From Synanceia verrucosa (lineage: Eukaryota; Chordata; Actinopteri; Perciformes; Synanceiidae), in assembly GCA_029721515.1 (NCBI GenBank), contig CM056556.1:19720645-19784644 (forward strand): a stretch of 64,000 nt of DNA, written 5' to 3'. The notes below the pieces were generated by a model that saw nothing but the letters and a program-made list of their open reading frames with translations, was not told where the DNA came from and did not search any database. Made by a program: the position numbers and the translations under genes. Below are positions 39,681 to 52,542 of the stretch, one piece after another; position 1 is the first letter of the stretch; each line of letters begins with the position of its first letter.

Positions 39681-40178
39681 TTACTCTTCACGGGATGGCA
39701 TCATCTCAGCTTGACCCACATTAAAGCTGCAAGTAGTTGGGCTGGTGTTCATGGGATGATCTGCTTTCTTGCCATTGACTGTTCCTGGCTCCTGATGACC
39801 ACCTCCATTCTGATTAGTGGTCATATCAATAACTGTATCCAGGTCTCTCCTTAACTTGATTCCATTTCTGTTGGCCTGAAAAATTCTGGGGTCTCGGATG
39901 GAGCCGAAGCTGGTCTGGATCATCGTCAGAGTCCTTTGATTTCCCTCTGGCCGCTGGCAGCGGTAAAGCCCACGAAATGCTGAGCGAAACTTCTGCGACA
40001 TGACATTGTATATCACAGGGTTAATAGCACTGTTGGCATAGATGCATGTCCGACAAAACAGGAGGAACCAGGCATCCAGATAGGGTGTGGATACAAAAGA
40101 GTTGATCAAAACTAAAGTCCGGTAGGGCATCCACAGTAGAGCAAATAGGATCACCACTACTGCCAGCATCTTTGTCAT
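39681..40178 (-). CDS. trhr: Thyrotropin-releasing hormone receptor-like GPCR, last coding exon
   Basis: A minus-strand exon begins right after an acceptor (ctttcccacag) at 40178 in phase 0 and encodes 165 aa to the stop. It covers TM6 (KMLAVVVILFALLWMPYRT), TM7 with NSAINPVIYN, helix 8 (MSQKFRSAFRGLYRC) and a 90-residue tail. These segments match the TRH receptor, a Gq-coupled plasma-membrane receptor for TRH, in which the intron falls at this place before TM6. The paralogue is uncertain. Earlier coding exon(s) are not present to the window end, so the intron exceeds 23.8 kb. The frame is intact; this looks like a functional host gene. Confidence 0.9.
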   Translation of the reverse strand: MTKMLAVVVILFALLWMPYRTLVLINSFVSTPYLDAWFLLFCRTCIYANSAINPVIYNVMSQKFRSAFRGLYRCQRPEGNQRTLTMIQTSFGSIRDPRIFQANRNGIKLRRDLDTVIDMTTNQNGGGHQEPGTVNGKKADHPMNTSPTTCSFNVGQAEMMPSREE

Positions 40179-41476
40179 CTGTGGGAAAGAAGCAGAGGGA
40201 CAGTTCATTAAACTCCTATTAATTAAAGCAGATGAGCCATTAGAAATGTTTGTGTAAATAAAGCCTCTACGTCAATGGTAATGGTAAAATATAAATTCTA
40301 ATACACATTACCTTGTAACCTTTAATGTCGTTTTCACACTGAAATTATTGGGTCGACACATTTTCTAACCTGGATCGACCTGCCTTGGCTCGGCATGAGC
40401 ACACTTTCACAACCACCGTGGATCTGAACTCCCACTGTGAGAGCTGCTATCTGTTTCTCCTCCCTCCCATACATCATTGCGTTGACAATGTCATCATTAC
40501 TCATTTAAGTGTGCCAGAACACTGCGAGGTAAACAGTGTGGATGTCAGCGGGTCACATGTTAGCATTGTTAATTTGTGCATTGCAATTTTGCCCCTTTTC
40601 CAAAATGTACAATGTCACTGCAGATTGGAAAATGTCTGAGTGCGAATGCATGCTGCCATGATCAATAAAAAAGGTGTGCCAAACAAACTGTGTGGAAACA
40701 CGGTCATTTAGTCAACATCGGGCTCCCTGGATCGGTGGGATTTCCTGAGATTGATGTAATACTAATTCACATATGCTCTTCCATTAAAGATGGTGTTGCT
40801 ACACATTTTATTTGTTTGATTGAAAAAAATCTCTGCCCTTCAGAGATTGGTCTCTGGGAGATCAACAGGAAGACCGATCTTATGAGTGAGCAGCTCTGCA
40901 GCTCTGGAGCTTCACGCAGACAGTCAGACAAGCTGCCCAGGGAATAACGCAGACCGTGGCAAGCATCAACACATCAACAGGTAAATTAGCGGGTCAACAC
41001 AGGACACCTTTCACACTGCAGGCGTGCTGAGCTGAGCCAATTCCTGTGTTGATTGGAGGGTCTTGAGACGGGTCAAAATGCCATGACAACCTTTTCACAT
41101 TGCATGAAAATGCCACGTCAACGCAGGTTGACCCTGTATTTTTGTGCAGTGTGATTGGGATTTTACACCGACACCATGTAAAGTGAGGCATCCGTACTGG
41201 GGCTAATGACCAGTGCACAGTGCTGAAATGAAATCTAATGAACATAAATATCAAGCATTTTTTAATTCTTCATTTGTCCTTGTTACCAAGTTATTTCTGA
41301 CATATTTAATTTTCTACTTGTGTACTTTTTTATTTTTAACTAATTGTCACTGACTCATTTTTATATAGACCCTTATGTTGTTGCACTATCCATTTGCTCC
41401 TGTAACAATGTAAATTTCCCCTTTGGTGGGACGAATAAAGGTTTGTCTTAGCTATATTTCATATAACAGCAACAAC
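40179..41476. other. Intron sequence; repeat and LINE-tail remnants
   Basis: No gene. A stretch at 41340-41455 (TGTAAATTTCCCCTTTGGTG then GGACGAATAAAGGTT) is a LINE 3' tail. The 40.32-41.20 kb stretch has ends with CTTTTCACACTG-type repeats and may be a MITE. Confidence 0.5.
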
Positions 41477-42060
41477 TTAAATGGACACTATGTAACTTTT
41501 TAAGTATTTTATTACCTCAAATCAACGTCTTCATTCATAAATAGATCCTCGTTGGCGTAAAATAGCATATGCCAACAATCTGACGAAGAATCAGTTATCT
41601 GTCTTTACATAGTGTGGATCGTTCATACGGAGCCTTCCATGTCTTTCCGGTCTATCAAAAACTATGAACTGCCGAGAGGGTCATAAAACACTACCTGCTA
41701 GTACACATAGGACAAAATGCATTCCATTTTGCGATTCACTTTTCACAGAGAGGCAAGGTGGAGATGCCAGTTTTACTCACCCGGCACTAAACTAAACTAC
41801 ACTGTGTTTTTGGTCATAATACAAGACCATACTTATGCCGCGCCGAGTCCTCATCACCAAAAAAACGTAAAAGGGCCATAAAATGACCAGAGCTCCAGGC
41901 CGGGGATAGCCGTCCGGGAGTGCCACATGCCCCACCACGGGTGGCTGGGACCCCCCGGGCCGGGGGCTGGTGATAATGATAGTGTTCCAACTATGTTGCA
42001 ATGCATGCAAAGTCAAATTTAACCACTAGATGGGGGAAAAATTACATAGTGTCCGTTTAA
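41477..42060. mobile_element. TTAA-flanked MITE with GGACACTATGTAA ends
   Basis: Ends TTAAATGGACACTATGTAA and, in reverse complement, TTAAACGGACACTATGTAA, with TTAA at each edge (41477-41480 and 42057-42060). 584 bp, no transposase; TTAA points to the piggyBac or Kolobok group. Confidence 0.8.
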
Positions 42061-42239
42061 GTACCTTTAATCAGCTATCCGGCTAATATTTATTTTTGTT
42101 TTTGTTTGTTTTTTGGGGATAAAAGCTATGATTCTATAAAGTATTTTCCTAATTTACTATTGACCTACATGGAATCAACACCTTTAGTGTGTGCTTGTGA
42201 TATAGGAGGCTATATCTAGGCTGTATATCTGATTCAGAG

Positions 42240-43170
42240 ATGGAACAATTTGCCTCTTTCTTCAATCAATCCCTTTATTTTTACCTAAACATTTTTTGAC
42301 TCTTTAGATAAAGTAATTGGTTCCTTTATTTGGGGTGCGTAATCTTCAGGCTCCATAGATCATTTCCACAGAAATGCAAGTTTAGTAGTGGTCTTGCCCT
42401 CCCGATTTTTTTTTTTATTTTATTATTGGGCAACCCATATTTATAAAATATGCTGTTGGATTGATTTTCCTCATTTAATTTGGTGTAAAGTGGAAACTCA
42501 ATCATGCTCTAATCCCTGTTATATATCTGCTCTTATATATTCTTCTCTGCCAGACAAGATTTCAATGCATATTTAAAACCCTGTTGTGCTCAATACTTTT
42601 AAGATCTGGTTTTAATTTTGTAAATATTTTAAACTCTCTGCAGCATCTCCTCTGGGTAAATTCTTTTTCCACTTTCCCCTCTCTACCCCCTCAACAATCT
42701 TGGGAAGACTTGCTTACTCAAGACTCCAAGTAGGGGGTTATTTCTGTGTTATATAATCATATACTGGACCTCAGTGATCACTCCAACTTAAAAATTAGGG
42801 CTGCATGGGAGGAGGAGATAGGGCTTCAGATCAGTGAGAACTGGTGGGATAGAGTGGTGAGTAAGTCGGGCAGTGCCTCATCCTGTACACGTTTGGCACT
42901 TATTCAGTTTAAAGTGATACAGGGTTCAATTTTCTAAATTTAGGTTATCTCGTATCTACCCCGATGTACAGGACAAATGTGACCATTGCTCAAATTCAGT
43001 GTCATTTGAGTCATATGTTTTTCTTCTGTTCTCGCCCACATAATTATTGGTCCAGTTATTTCAGTATAATATCCACTATAATAGGCATGTCAATTATAGG
43101 CATATAATTGACATGCAACCTCGTCCATTTATTGCTGTTTTTGAAACTCCTGTTGACCCAAGTTTATTAA
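42240..43170 (+). pseudogene. L1-type LINE ORF2 C-terminal remnant
   Basis: In several frames: FIWG, YYWATHIYKICCWIDFPHL, CSNPCYISALIYSSLPDK, NPVV..FKIW and a CDHC pattern, recalling the region C-terminal to the reverse transcriptase of fish L1-type LINEs. Many stops and frameshifts. Confidence 0.6.
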
Positions 43171-43180
43171 ACTCAACTCA

Positions 43181-43700
43181 ATGACAAAATATCAATTTCA
43201 CCTCTTTGATAGCCAAACAACACCTTCTTCTCCAGTGGAAGAGTTTTTATTTTCACAGGTAGAGCAGGTGGACAGCGGGGCACTCAGGCACGCAAACAAG
43301 AAGGAAGAGACGCACTGCAAAAAAGGTCCCTACTGTAACCTACCGCTAGACAGGGACAAAACAGAAGAACAAAAACATTATGGCTCTACCAAACTAAAAT
43401 CCTCTACTATGATAACTATAACTAAAGGAGGGTCGGAGTCGACTTGGATAATAACTATAACTAAAATACTGTAAAGGGAGAGGGAGAAGTCTAGAAATAA
43501 AAGGGCTCTCCACTGGTGGCTATAAAACAGGAGCACATTACTCTAGTGGCAATAATCAGGAAACAAAATAGCCTAAGCTATTTAACTACACTCGTGGAGG
43601 ACTATCTAGAAACAAAAGTCACTCGGAAAGATTACAAGAGCTTGTGACTGAACGACTGAGACTTCAAAAACGGGCAACAGGAAACATGCATGTGGATGAG
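43181..43700. repeat. Dispersed repeat related to 24.2-24.86 kb
   Basis: See the entry at 24200; contains A-rich tracts and no gene. Confidence 0.4.
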
Positions 43701-43706
43701 ATGTGG

Positions 43707-43960
43707 GACAAGACCATCTAGCACCAGACAGGGGGAGACATGATCATTATTTAACATGAGGAAATGGGGAACAGCTGGAAACAATTAGGGCAGGGTTGAC
43801 AATCACTGTCGCGAGACCACAGGAGGGCAGGAAGTAAAATATGTGATTTCCCCATTTCCTCATGTTAAATAATGATCATGTCTCCCCCTGTCTGGTGCTA
43901 GATGGTCTTGTCGCGAGACCACAGGAGGGCAGGAAGTAAAAAATGTGATTTCCCCATTGA
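43707..43960. repeat. 65-bp perfect inverted repeat plus direct repeat
   Basis: 43707-43771 and 43848-43912 are perfect inverted copies. The segment TGTCGCGAGACCACAGGAGG, continuing to GATTTCCCCATT, is directly repeated at 43807 and 43909. The second direct copy continues into a LINE-tail motif (GATCAATAAAGTAAGTCTTA). Confidence 0.92.
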
Positions 43961-44990
43961 GGGATCAATAAAGTAAGTCTTAAAACAATCTGAAACGAGA
44001 TGGAAACAAAGTTAGGCCTCCTCCAAAATAAAACAGGAAACCCAGACAGACACAGCATGAAAATACAGGATCAAATTATTTGTATTGGCTGAGTCATGGC
44101 AGTGGCCACACATACATTTCCAAATATACACTGGCAAAACTATTCATGGACTTGGCCACCAGAAAGTTTGAGCTTGTGGCACCTACCAGGAGACTAGGAA
44201 AGGATACCCCAGAGGGAGGGCGACTCCTCTCTCAAAAAAAATCAAAAATAGTGTCTGTGAGATGAACAAAACAAGCTAACAAGTCTGTCTGAAAGTGTTT
44301 AGTTAGTTCAGTACACATACTGGATACAATATCATAGAGCCAAAATTGCTTGTTTCATGGTGTGATTACACAAATTTAAAAATGTCAGGACACAACACAA
44401 ACAATGGCAGGAATCCAGCAGAACTAAATGGTCAGCAAAGACATTCAACCTGAAATGACAGAGTACTGCAGTGTCTCAGTATGCCTTGACCCTCTTCCCA
44501 ATCCCACTCCACCACCGGCTCGTGACCATGGTAACGGCGATGACATTTCTGAACCCCTGCAATACAGAGTGCAGTGGGGGGCGGCCTGTAAGAACCAAGT
44601 GATTAGTGTCATCAGTGGCCAATAACACACCTACCCACTCCCAGCCTCAATCTGCAGCAAATCTCTAAACTGCCTTCGCTGTGCCAGGTTGATACCAGAT
44701 ATCATGCACAGGCTTCCTCTCAACAAAATGCTGATAACAGTGTCCACACCTTAAGCAGTGAGCCAGTGACAGCCACCTCAGCAGGTAAACTCATGCATAA
44801 CAGAGCATTTAATTGAACATGAAGGATGCAGACAGGAGAATTTTCTATTTATCTCTGCACTGCCATTGGCATCATGCCCATCAGCAGTGTTCCCGCTAAG
44901 CTGTGCACGTGCCGCATTCTCGGCGCACAGCAAATCTAGGTAGCGCACAGACAATAAACACATGACTATTTATTCTGTAAAATTCTTCAA

Positions 44991-45206
44991 TGCAACTAAA
45001 AATAATTAAATGACTAACACTGTCTAGCCAATGATATAATGCGGTTCACACAGATTTACTTACACAACTTGGTGAGTGGATGTGAGTGCATGTGCCACAT
45101 TTGCTGTGTAAGTAAATATGTGTGAACCGCATTATATCATTGGCTAGACAGTGTTGGTCATTTAATTATTTTTAGTTGCATCCACTCACCAACTTGGTGA
45201 GTGGAT
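44991..45206. repeat. 76-bp near-perfect hairpin with 38-bp loop and adjacent palindrome
   Basis: 44991-45066 and 45105-45180 are inverted copies with two mismatches. Directly after lies TCCACTCACCAA-c-TTGGTGAGTGGA (45182-45206), and CAACTTGGTGAGTGGATGTG occurs both in the loop (45064) and here (45194). Confidence 0.92.
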
Positions 45207-45214
45207 GTGAGTCA

Positions 45215-47214
45215 TTGGCCTTAGTGTTTATTCTAGTGTCACTGATGAAGAATTTTCATTTATGGATCTTCATCATTAAATGCTGTTACTAGATTATGAG
45301 TAGTAGAAATGCTAATAAAACACTGTCTAATTTTCTCATGTGTTACAGGAACTGACACTGTATCACATGATGGTGCTACAGCACATCACACAGTGTAAAA
45401 TGTGAATGTTTTAATGTGAACAACATTACATCACATCTAGAGTTGGGTACCACACTTTGATACTTTTGTAGCACCGACTGAAAAGGTCCAATCCCATCGG
45501 GTATCAAAAAATGAATCTTTCTGTGCCAAAATGCGATACTGAAATGTCTGTGAGCCATGCTCTCAGATGTCTCTATGGACGGGGGGCTATGTCCCCTTCA
45601 GATTCAAGTGACACTGATCCATCCACCCACTTTCCCAGCATAAGGAGACAAACATTGCCAGTAAAACAGAACATTGATGTCATTACAGCAGCAATGAGAG
45701 CCTGGCATTTGTGTTAAGTCTCATAGGTGCATTCAATGTAAACAGGAATGTTGGAATTTCCAAGCTCCAAGTCAGAATTTAAATCAGAAGCCCCATAAAG
45801 TCAGATCTCCAACTCAGAAAGTCTGAATTATCTCACCAACCAGACATAGAATTCATGCTATTTGCTGCTGGCATAAACAGCAGCTACATGGTTTGTTGTG
45901 CATCTGTGAGGCTGGAGGAGCTGGGAGCACTAAACTTGAGGTTATGTTGATTTGAGCTAGGGTCCTAAAGAGAAACTAGTAGCATGTGTGTGTATGGTCA
46001 TCATCAGACCATTACCTGGTATGTCTACCACAATAAAGACCAACTGACACAAAAACAACTTCTTGAGTTGAAATCATAAAATACTACTATTACTACTACT
46101 ATAGTAATAATAATAATAATAATAATATCAATAATAAGTAAGTTATCTGGTTAAATTCAGTATGGTTGGGGACCACCCCCTGATGCTATCAGAAAGAATC
46201 CAGTGGACACACAGTCTGAGCTAAAGAATTCATATTTCAGTGTCTGATGCTATCTACTTCTCAGGGGCAACAATGACCAAGCTCTCCCTATCTCTCCTCT
46301 TCAACATGCACTTGAGGAGATCATAGAAATGAAGAAACCCTTCCAGATTATCTCACGGCACACTGTATTAACATCTAATCATAAAAGTGCCATTCTTTGG
46401 CATACACAAGTTTGTCAAACTTCTATCAGATTGAGTTGGCCTCTGAAATGCTGAATGAAAGAGCATGAAGTGCCTATTGAAGAACTGAGACAGCAATGTC
46501 ATCTGCGGTATTAAGGAAACTTCAATGTAAATCTTAAATCGCATTATGCAAATCTTCTGCTCATAGATTGAGCTCCTTGAACACACAAGATAATGATCTC
46601 CTCTCTGCTCTCGCATGAGAGTTCAGTCTCACTGAGGCCTGTGTTCATACAGACACGCACACTGTGACACAAAAAAAGCCAATGCTAAAAGTTGCATCGC
46701 AAGGTAAAGCACTTACGGGGAAAGAAAGATATACATTAAACTGAAGGGCTATTCTTGTAACACAGGGATTTCCATCAAGAAAGTCCAGAAGTAAAATTGT
46801 TTTTCTGCAGTGACATTGTTTTAAGGTGGCAATAAAAGCAATTTCATGGTTTAGATGTGTGTAAATTTCCCCCAAGCTAAATCCTTAGTACAAAACATCT
46901 TCCGTTTGTTACCAACTTTTTTCATATTTTTAAGGACTGCTGAAAATTAGTGTATTTATGCTGATCGTGTAATTTGTGCTACGGTAGCTCTAATTGGACA
47001 AACTGCCAGAAATGCATGTGCTGGCAGGTCATGAGGCAGAATTCCATTCCAAAAATCAAGGAAACTACCAATGCAGTCATAACAAATGATCAAAAATGCT
47101 GATAAAATTAGATTACCCATCTTTTTTAATCTGTCCAAGCTTCTCCTGTGATTCAGCAAACAAATAATCCACCAAAGACTAAAGAATGTTGTTAAAGTAT
47201 TTGTAAAGTGGGGA
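45215..47214. other. Intron of the receptor gene; no gene recognised
   Basis: Only short unsupported frames; (AAT)n microsatellite at about 46107-46126. Confidence 0.45.
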
Positions 47215-50200
47215 AAATAAGACAAACAAAAAAGACAGGCACAGACAGGCAGTGCTATTATAATGAAAGAGTGTAAGCTGCTGTGTCATTCCTGACACCT
47301 TCATCCCAGAGTTGTGGAAGTCCTGACAGAATAGAGTGGGCCACTGGCACGAGTGAGAGAGGTAAATGTCAAAGGCATGAGTTTAGTGACAAGCACATTC
47401 TGGTAGTTCACATCAGTAGTCAACAATGTGACTCAAAAGGAGCTGGTAAGATCTGGATAAGACATGCACGTGAAAAGAACATCGAAGCCCAGGGCGTCTA
47501 CCATGGCCCCGCATGGCCAGACGGGCCAGGTGCCCCCCACAACCTAGGGAAGTGGGAGCACCCATGAGACCAAACCCAGAGAGCCACCTGGGCCACCAAG
47601 AACCGCGCAGATCACGCGACCAAGGGGAGGCAGAGATCACCACCCCTGAGGCGGCCAGCACAGGCCCAAGGGGGGGCCAGGGGCAGGAGGGCCCACCCAT
47701 CCCTGACACATATCGTACTGTTGATGGATATGTGCATCGATGTGGTGCTGTTGGTTTTGAACTGCCAGAATGTGCAACTTCTCACAAAAATCATACCTTC
47801 TACACATAACTCTCTCACTCTTCTCTGCCGGCCCACCCTATACTATCAGGACTTCCACAATTCTCGTGTTCAGTACCATAGGGTATTGGGATGAAGGTGT
47901 TAGGAATGACGAAGCAGCTTATAGGTGGTGGGCCGATAGGTAGATAGGCCGCGTATCTGCTTTAGTTTTGAGAAATAATGATCCCTAGTGAGGGAGGACC
48001 TGGATCTTTTACATTTTCAAGTTTATTTTTTTCTTAAACAGATTTTCTTTGTTGGCACTCGTGATTCTTGCACATTTTTCCATGATCATAGTTTAAAATT
48101 CGTTAAATTTGCAGGCAAACGCCGCAGCTTACTATATCAGCTAAACCAATGGCACACAACCTTATAAATCACGTGACGTTGTTCAGCCAATCAAGCATAG
48201 ATATGCGAAGAACAGCTGCTGCTCTCAAGATCCAACTCATGGATACGAAGTGGAGACAGAGATACAGCCATGGAAAAACTACACGAAATATTTTGAGCTA
48301 AATAAGCAACGTCTACGTGTGTAGGTAAGTATTAATGCTAGTGATGTTATTTATTTGATGTGTAACCTTTGGCGAGGCGACATTTATAATTGTAAAGGTA
48401 ACGCTAACCGTTAGCCTAGCTAAAATCCTACCAAGTGTTAACAACTTGGGCTAACTTAAGCAGTTCAATTAAGCTCAAGAGACCTGAATCTATATTTCAA
48501 TATCGCTAACTATTCTAATCGAATCAATATTACATTATTCATTTAACATGATGTGAGTAACCCAAAGTGTTGGAAGTCAAGCGTGTGGTAATTAGCAGCT
48601 GGCCAGCGTCAGTCATTAAGAGCTTGAAAAGCCGCACTCACAGCGTGTGAGTATAATTAATGTTACTAGTTAGTTTATTTACTGTATTTTATTGATATTA
48701 CCGTACTACTTGCCCCCCCCATCAGTCTAAGTGTCGCTCGCGAGCTGCGACGTCCCCCCCCCATACACATCAGACGCCACATTTAGCAAGTTTTCTGGGG
48801 GAAACCCTGAGCATAATTATATATTTTAGTAGTTAGGCTAATATTTGATACAACATGAACCTTGCTGTCTAAGTGTAAGTTGTATTTTAATCAGCTTAGT
48901 GGTACATCAATTGTGTGAAATTTTAATTCATTAAGCACTAACAGACTAACTGTATTTCCACTAGGTAATACTCCCATGACGGACAATGAGAAATGGTGCT
49001 CAAACCACACACTGTTGGTGAGTTCATTTAATTCTAATAATCATTTGCTAATTCTAATCACCATCAAACATCTGCTAAGGAACACATTGACAGGAACAAT
49101 CAACATGAACACATAAACACAGTACTGGTTGATAAGAAGGGTTAGCATCTCATGCTGGCCCTGGAACCCCTAGTCATCTTCAAATGACCTATTGCCACAG
49201 TCTGTGCATTGACACAGGTTTGTGCATGGCAGCTCATGCAGTTTGCAGGTGCATCTCCCCTTAACAGTTTTTTTTTTTTTTTACAAGAGCAGTGCACCAG
49301 TTCCAGTATTGCCTCTGGAGCTGTGGGAAGAGTCATCTGGTCCACTTCTTCCTTTCTCTTACAATGTTTTTAAAAAGCATATTCAACCTACAGTCATAAC
49401 ACTTCTCATCTTTTTAAAAGCCTCTCCTCAATCACAGTCTCGCAGAAATACTTGTACCCATTTTCATACAAGTTGCTCTCTGTTGTCTCATTTGTCTTTT
49501 TAGAGGGTACCGAGTGTAGTCTCTGAAACAGGTGAAGTGGTATCTTGCTTCATTGGCCACTAAGTCCCTGTCCCGAATGTGCAGAAGAAGACTCATCTCT
49601 TCTTTCTTCAGCTGCCAGAAGCAGTTTGCCAGCTATGATTGTTTCACACTGAATCAGTTTGTCTTTAATTCTTTTCCAGGTGTATGACTCATTTTTGAAT
49701 TTTTCATGTTTGCAAATTATGTGCTGGCAATAGGTGTGGTGCCCGCTTGGATGTGTGGAGGTCACCGGTGTATGATCTCAGAGCCTTTGTCTTTGCTGCA
49801 GCTCCCTCACCTGTTTCTCTTTCTACCCCTGGCTCTAAAAAACAAGAAGCAGACAACACATTTAGGCTTTTCTTCATTACATTATAACAGTTTGGACATG
49901 TCAGGTTAGTGGCACCATATTTATTGTTATTTTGACTCTCAGGTACACTTCCAAAGATTACAGTTGGGGACAAAAACGTCTGCATGTGCCTTGTATAATA
50001 GCTTGCATTCCTATCCATGTGTTGTCATTTTTTTCAGGAGGTGTATAATGTTTTTGTGTTTTTTTTGTTTGTATTTCATTTTTTGGTCATTGTATTGCCT
50101 TGACTATGGGTGAAATCAAATCAAAAAATTATAATTTCTATTATTTGTCTTAGACTTACAGCTGAAGTTCAAGATTCACATTGACATGAGTGTTCTGATT

Positions 50201-51560
50201 TGACACCTACCCTGTTTTTCAGCCTCTTTGTGAAATAAAGGTGCCTTTTCACATTTTCTCTGGGCCTGTTTTATGTTTGTCAAGTTCGTAAAGTGGCTGT
50301 CGCAGTCTCTGTGATAGCCACTGTTTGCTGGAATTGCAGCAGGTTCCTGAAGTTTGAGGTTTACAGTTAACTTATTTATAAGTGCTAAACACTACACCAC
50401 TGTGTCACCCTCAAGTACAATACATTATATTAAAATAATCTTACTGTTAGTAGCATTTTATCTTAGTGCAGAGACAAATGATTATAAGTTAACACAATTA
50501 TAAAATATATAAGGACAGTTAATGAACATATATGTAGTCAAAGCGAACTTCCATGTTCACTCTCTTGGCATGCTGAAGCCATCCACATAACACAACGTCT
50601 ATTTAGTATGACAACAAACCTAAGCACTGGCTCTTCTGCCACAGTACTCTCTTTGGTACTAAGTCTTTCCACAGAAACACAGCAAAAGTCAAAATTTTCT
50701 TCCATCCTGTGTCTGTGAAGGGTATTACAGGACCGTCTTTATCCAAAAGATGTATACAGCACTCCATTTCTGTGGTTTGCTAGCAAACGTAGTTTCAAGA
50801 GGAGGAGTGTAGTATGTGTGTGGCTAATTTTTATGACATTATGCTAAATTTGTCAGAGGTGAAAAAAATAACATCTCACTGGATCTCAGATGTTGGAAAT
50901 CAGTCAGTTTTATGTGCAAAGTTCACAATGACATTGTTTCAGAAGACTTAAGTTTTCAAAAGAAGGAATGACAGATCTACATCGAAACTATATGTTTTCC
51001 TGCTTTTATCAAGCTTGATGACGAACTGTCAGTTGACTTGATTAATTTCATCTCCTCTTAAAGTGATTGATATTTAAATTTGTTGTTATATTAGCAATGT
51101 GTGTAAGCGTGTACTGCGATCTTTAACTTGTTTACGTACTGTATTCCTATAGCGTTAGCTTACAACCGCAGCAGCAGTTTAACAATGTATCCATGGTAAC
51201 CGGCAAATTTCGAGATGTGTCATTGGACAATAACTACTACTACGTCATGCGTGTCGGACCCCGAGCATAGCTGCCCGCGCAGTTAGCCGGAACCGGTAAC
51301 CCAGATGCCATTACCGATACACAAAAAATGTGCAAGAGGTAAGAGTGCCAACAATTTTTGTTTCATTTGTTGAAAAATTAAGATGTTGTCCACAAAAAAT
51401 TAGGTCCTCCCTCGGTGGGGATCGTTTAAATACACGAAATCTCCCCTTGGCCCACCGCCTATTACACTCTTTCATTGTAATAGCACTGCCTGCTTGTACC
51501 CTTCCCTTTTGTCTTTAATCTCCCCATCTGTCATTCATTTCCCCCTCTTGCCATCGAGGT
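47215..51560. mobile_element. Unclassified long-TIR element, copy 2, split by a Harbinger-like insertion
   Basis: Left arm GGCAGTGCTATTATAATGAA (47250s) and right arm ATTGTAATAGCACTGCC (51477 region) are inverted copies. Inner arms near 47283-47330 and 47860-47920 also pair (GACACCTTCATCCCA). The centre, 47440-47720, is GC-rich and matches 1940-2190 in reverse. Copy 1 is at 1856-2560. No transposase seen. Confidence 0.65.
47922..51461. mobile_element. PIF/Harbinger-like element, 3540 bp, TSD TTA
   Basis: Ends TAGGTGGTGGGCC and, in reverse complement, TAGGCGGTGGGCC; the two ends share further blocks (GATCCC, GAGGGAGGACCT, TTGTTGGCACTC) over about 170 bp. TTA flanks both sides (47919-47921 and 51462-51464), the target duplication of PIF/Harbinger elements. 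Removing it rejoins the outer element. The interior has no intact transposase; the minus strand at 49.3-49.15 kb has a decayed Cys-rich CXC-like stretch (ELVHCSCKK). Confidence 0.7.
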
Positions 51561-51624
51561 GCAGTTGAAAATACCATAGGAACACCTATTCTCAAATTTA
51601 TCATCTTTTCCACTGATAAGAGCT

Positions 51625-52370
51625 ACACTCATGATATCTAATCATCTTGTAAAGTTTCTGGTGGATTCAAGAACTACAAACTCAGTTTTGCGAGCAGGCG
51701 CCTTACCCTACCAACCTAGGAAAAGTGGATGGACATGTTTAACGATAGGATCTAGTGGGGTTCCAATTTCAGAGAAATGTTCAGTCCCTCTATGGTGCGA
51801 ATTGGATGATCAGGTGGTAAAACATTCCTTTTTAATGTCACAATATTGCCCTATTAATTTGATGGGAAGAGATTTGATGTGTAGGTTTGGTATCGTATTA
51901 TACTCTACCCCAGATTGTATCGAGGTGTTGAAAAAGTCTCAAATCCCTGATACCAGATGGTTGTACATCAATGAGTGGAAATTAGAAGCACACAAGGCAG
52001 TCAATAACCTCACTATGTTTTCACATACACACTGCCCCACAGCTGATAAGATCATGGTCAGTCACTGCACTGCATGTCACATGTCAGCATAGGGCCAGAC
52101 AGAATGCATGAAAGATTATGGTATGTTGAACAGGAAGAACCACAGAAGTTGATGTTGAAACATGTATATCGTACAGAGCAGACTGCTGTTGTGTCTGTAT
52201 CTCTTGCTTCTTCACAGGAAAAGGTGTTTCGCGGCTTCACCCCCAACATCTCATTGGCCAAACCAGCAGATTGGAAATGGCAGGACTTAGGGCTTGGTTG
52301 CATTGTCTCAGCCTATTATTCTCAGCGATTGTCTCGGCCTGGCTGCAGGGGACCCCAAAGTGAAATATAG
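51625..52370 (+). pseudogene. Retroviral-type aspartic protease and pol fragment
   Basis: The frame at 51631-52092 encodes KFLVDSRTTNSVLRAGA (retropepsin site, with the usual DTGAT changed to DSRTT) and SQYCPINLMGRDLMCRFGI, the conserved second half of a protease from fish endogenous retrovirus-type elements. A second frame (52074-52370) continues with LWYVEQEEP and TPNISLAKPADWKWQDLG. The active-site change and the stops make it non-functional. It may belong to an LTR element of which nothing else is visible here. Confidence 0.6.
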
Positions 52371-52542
52371 CGTTAAGAAGGGAGTATATCAAACAATGCT
52401 GACAGACAGTGTTGGTTCAAAGGTGTCTTTTGGACAGCAGAGGGTCAAGGACTCCCCTTGAGATGGCGGCACATGCACACGCAGCAGCTCGAGGGTCTCG
52501 GCTATTGTTTTCATCTTTTTATTTGTATTCTCACCCGTATTT

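Noticed and set aside
40385..40947. Frames on + within the receptor intron
   Set aside because: Short, no homology seen, located in repeat-like sequence.
43809..43960. CRISPR-like direct repeats
   Set aside because: Only two copies, in a vertebrate intron, explained by the inverted duplication.
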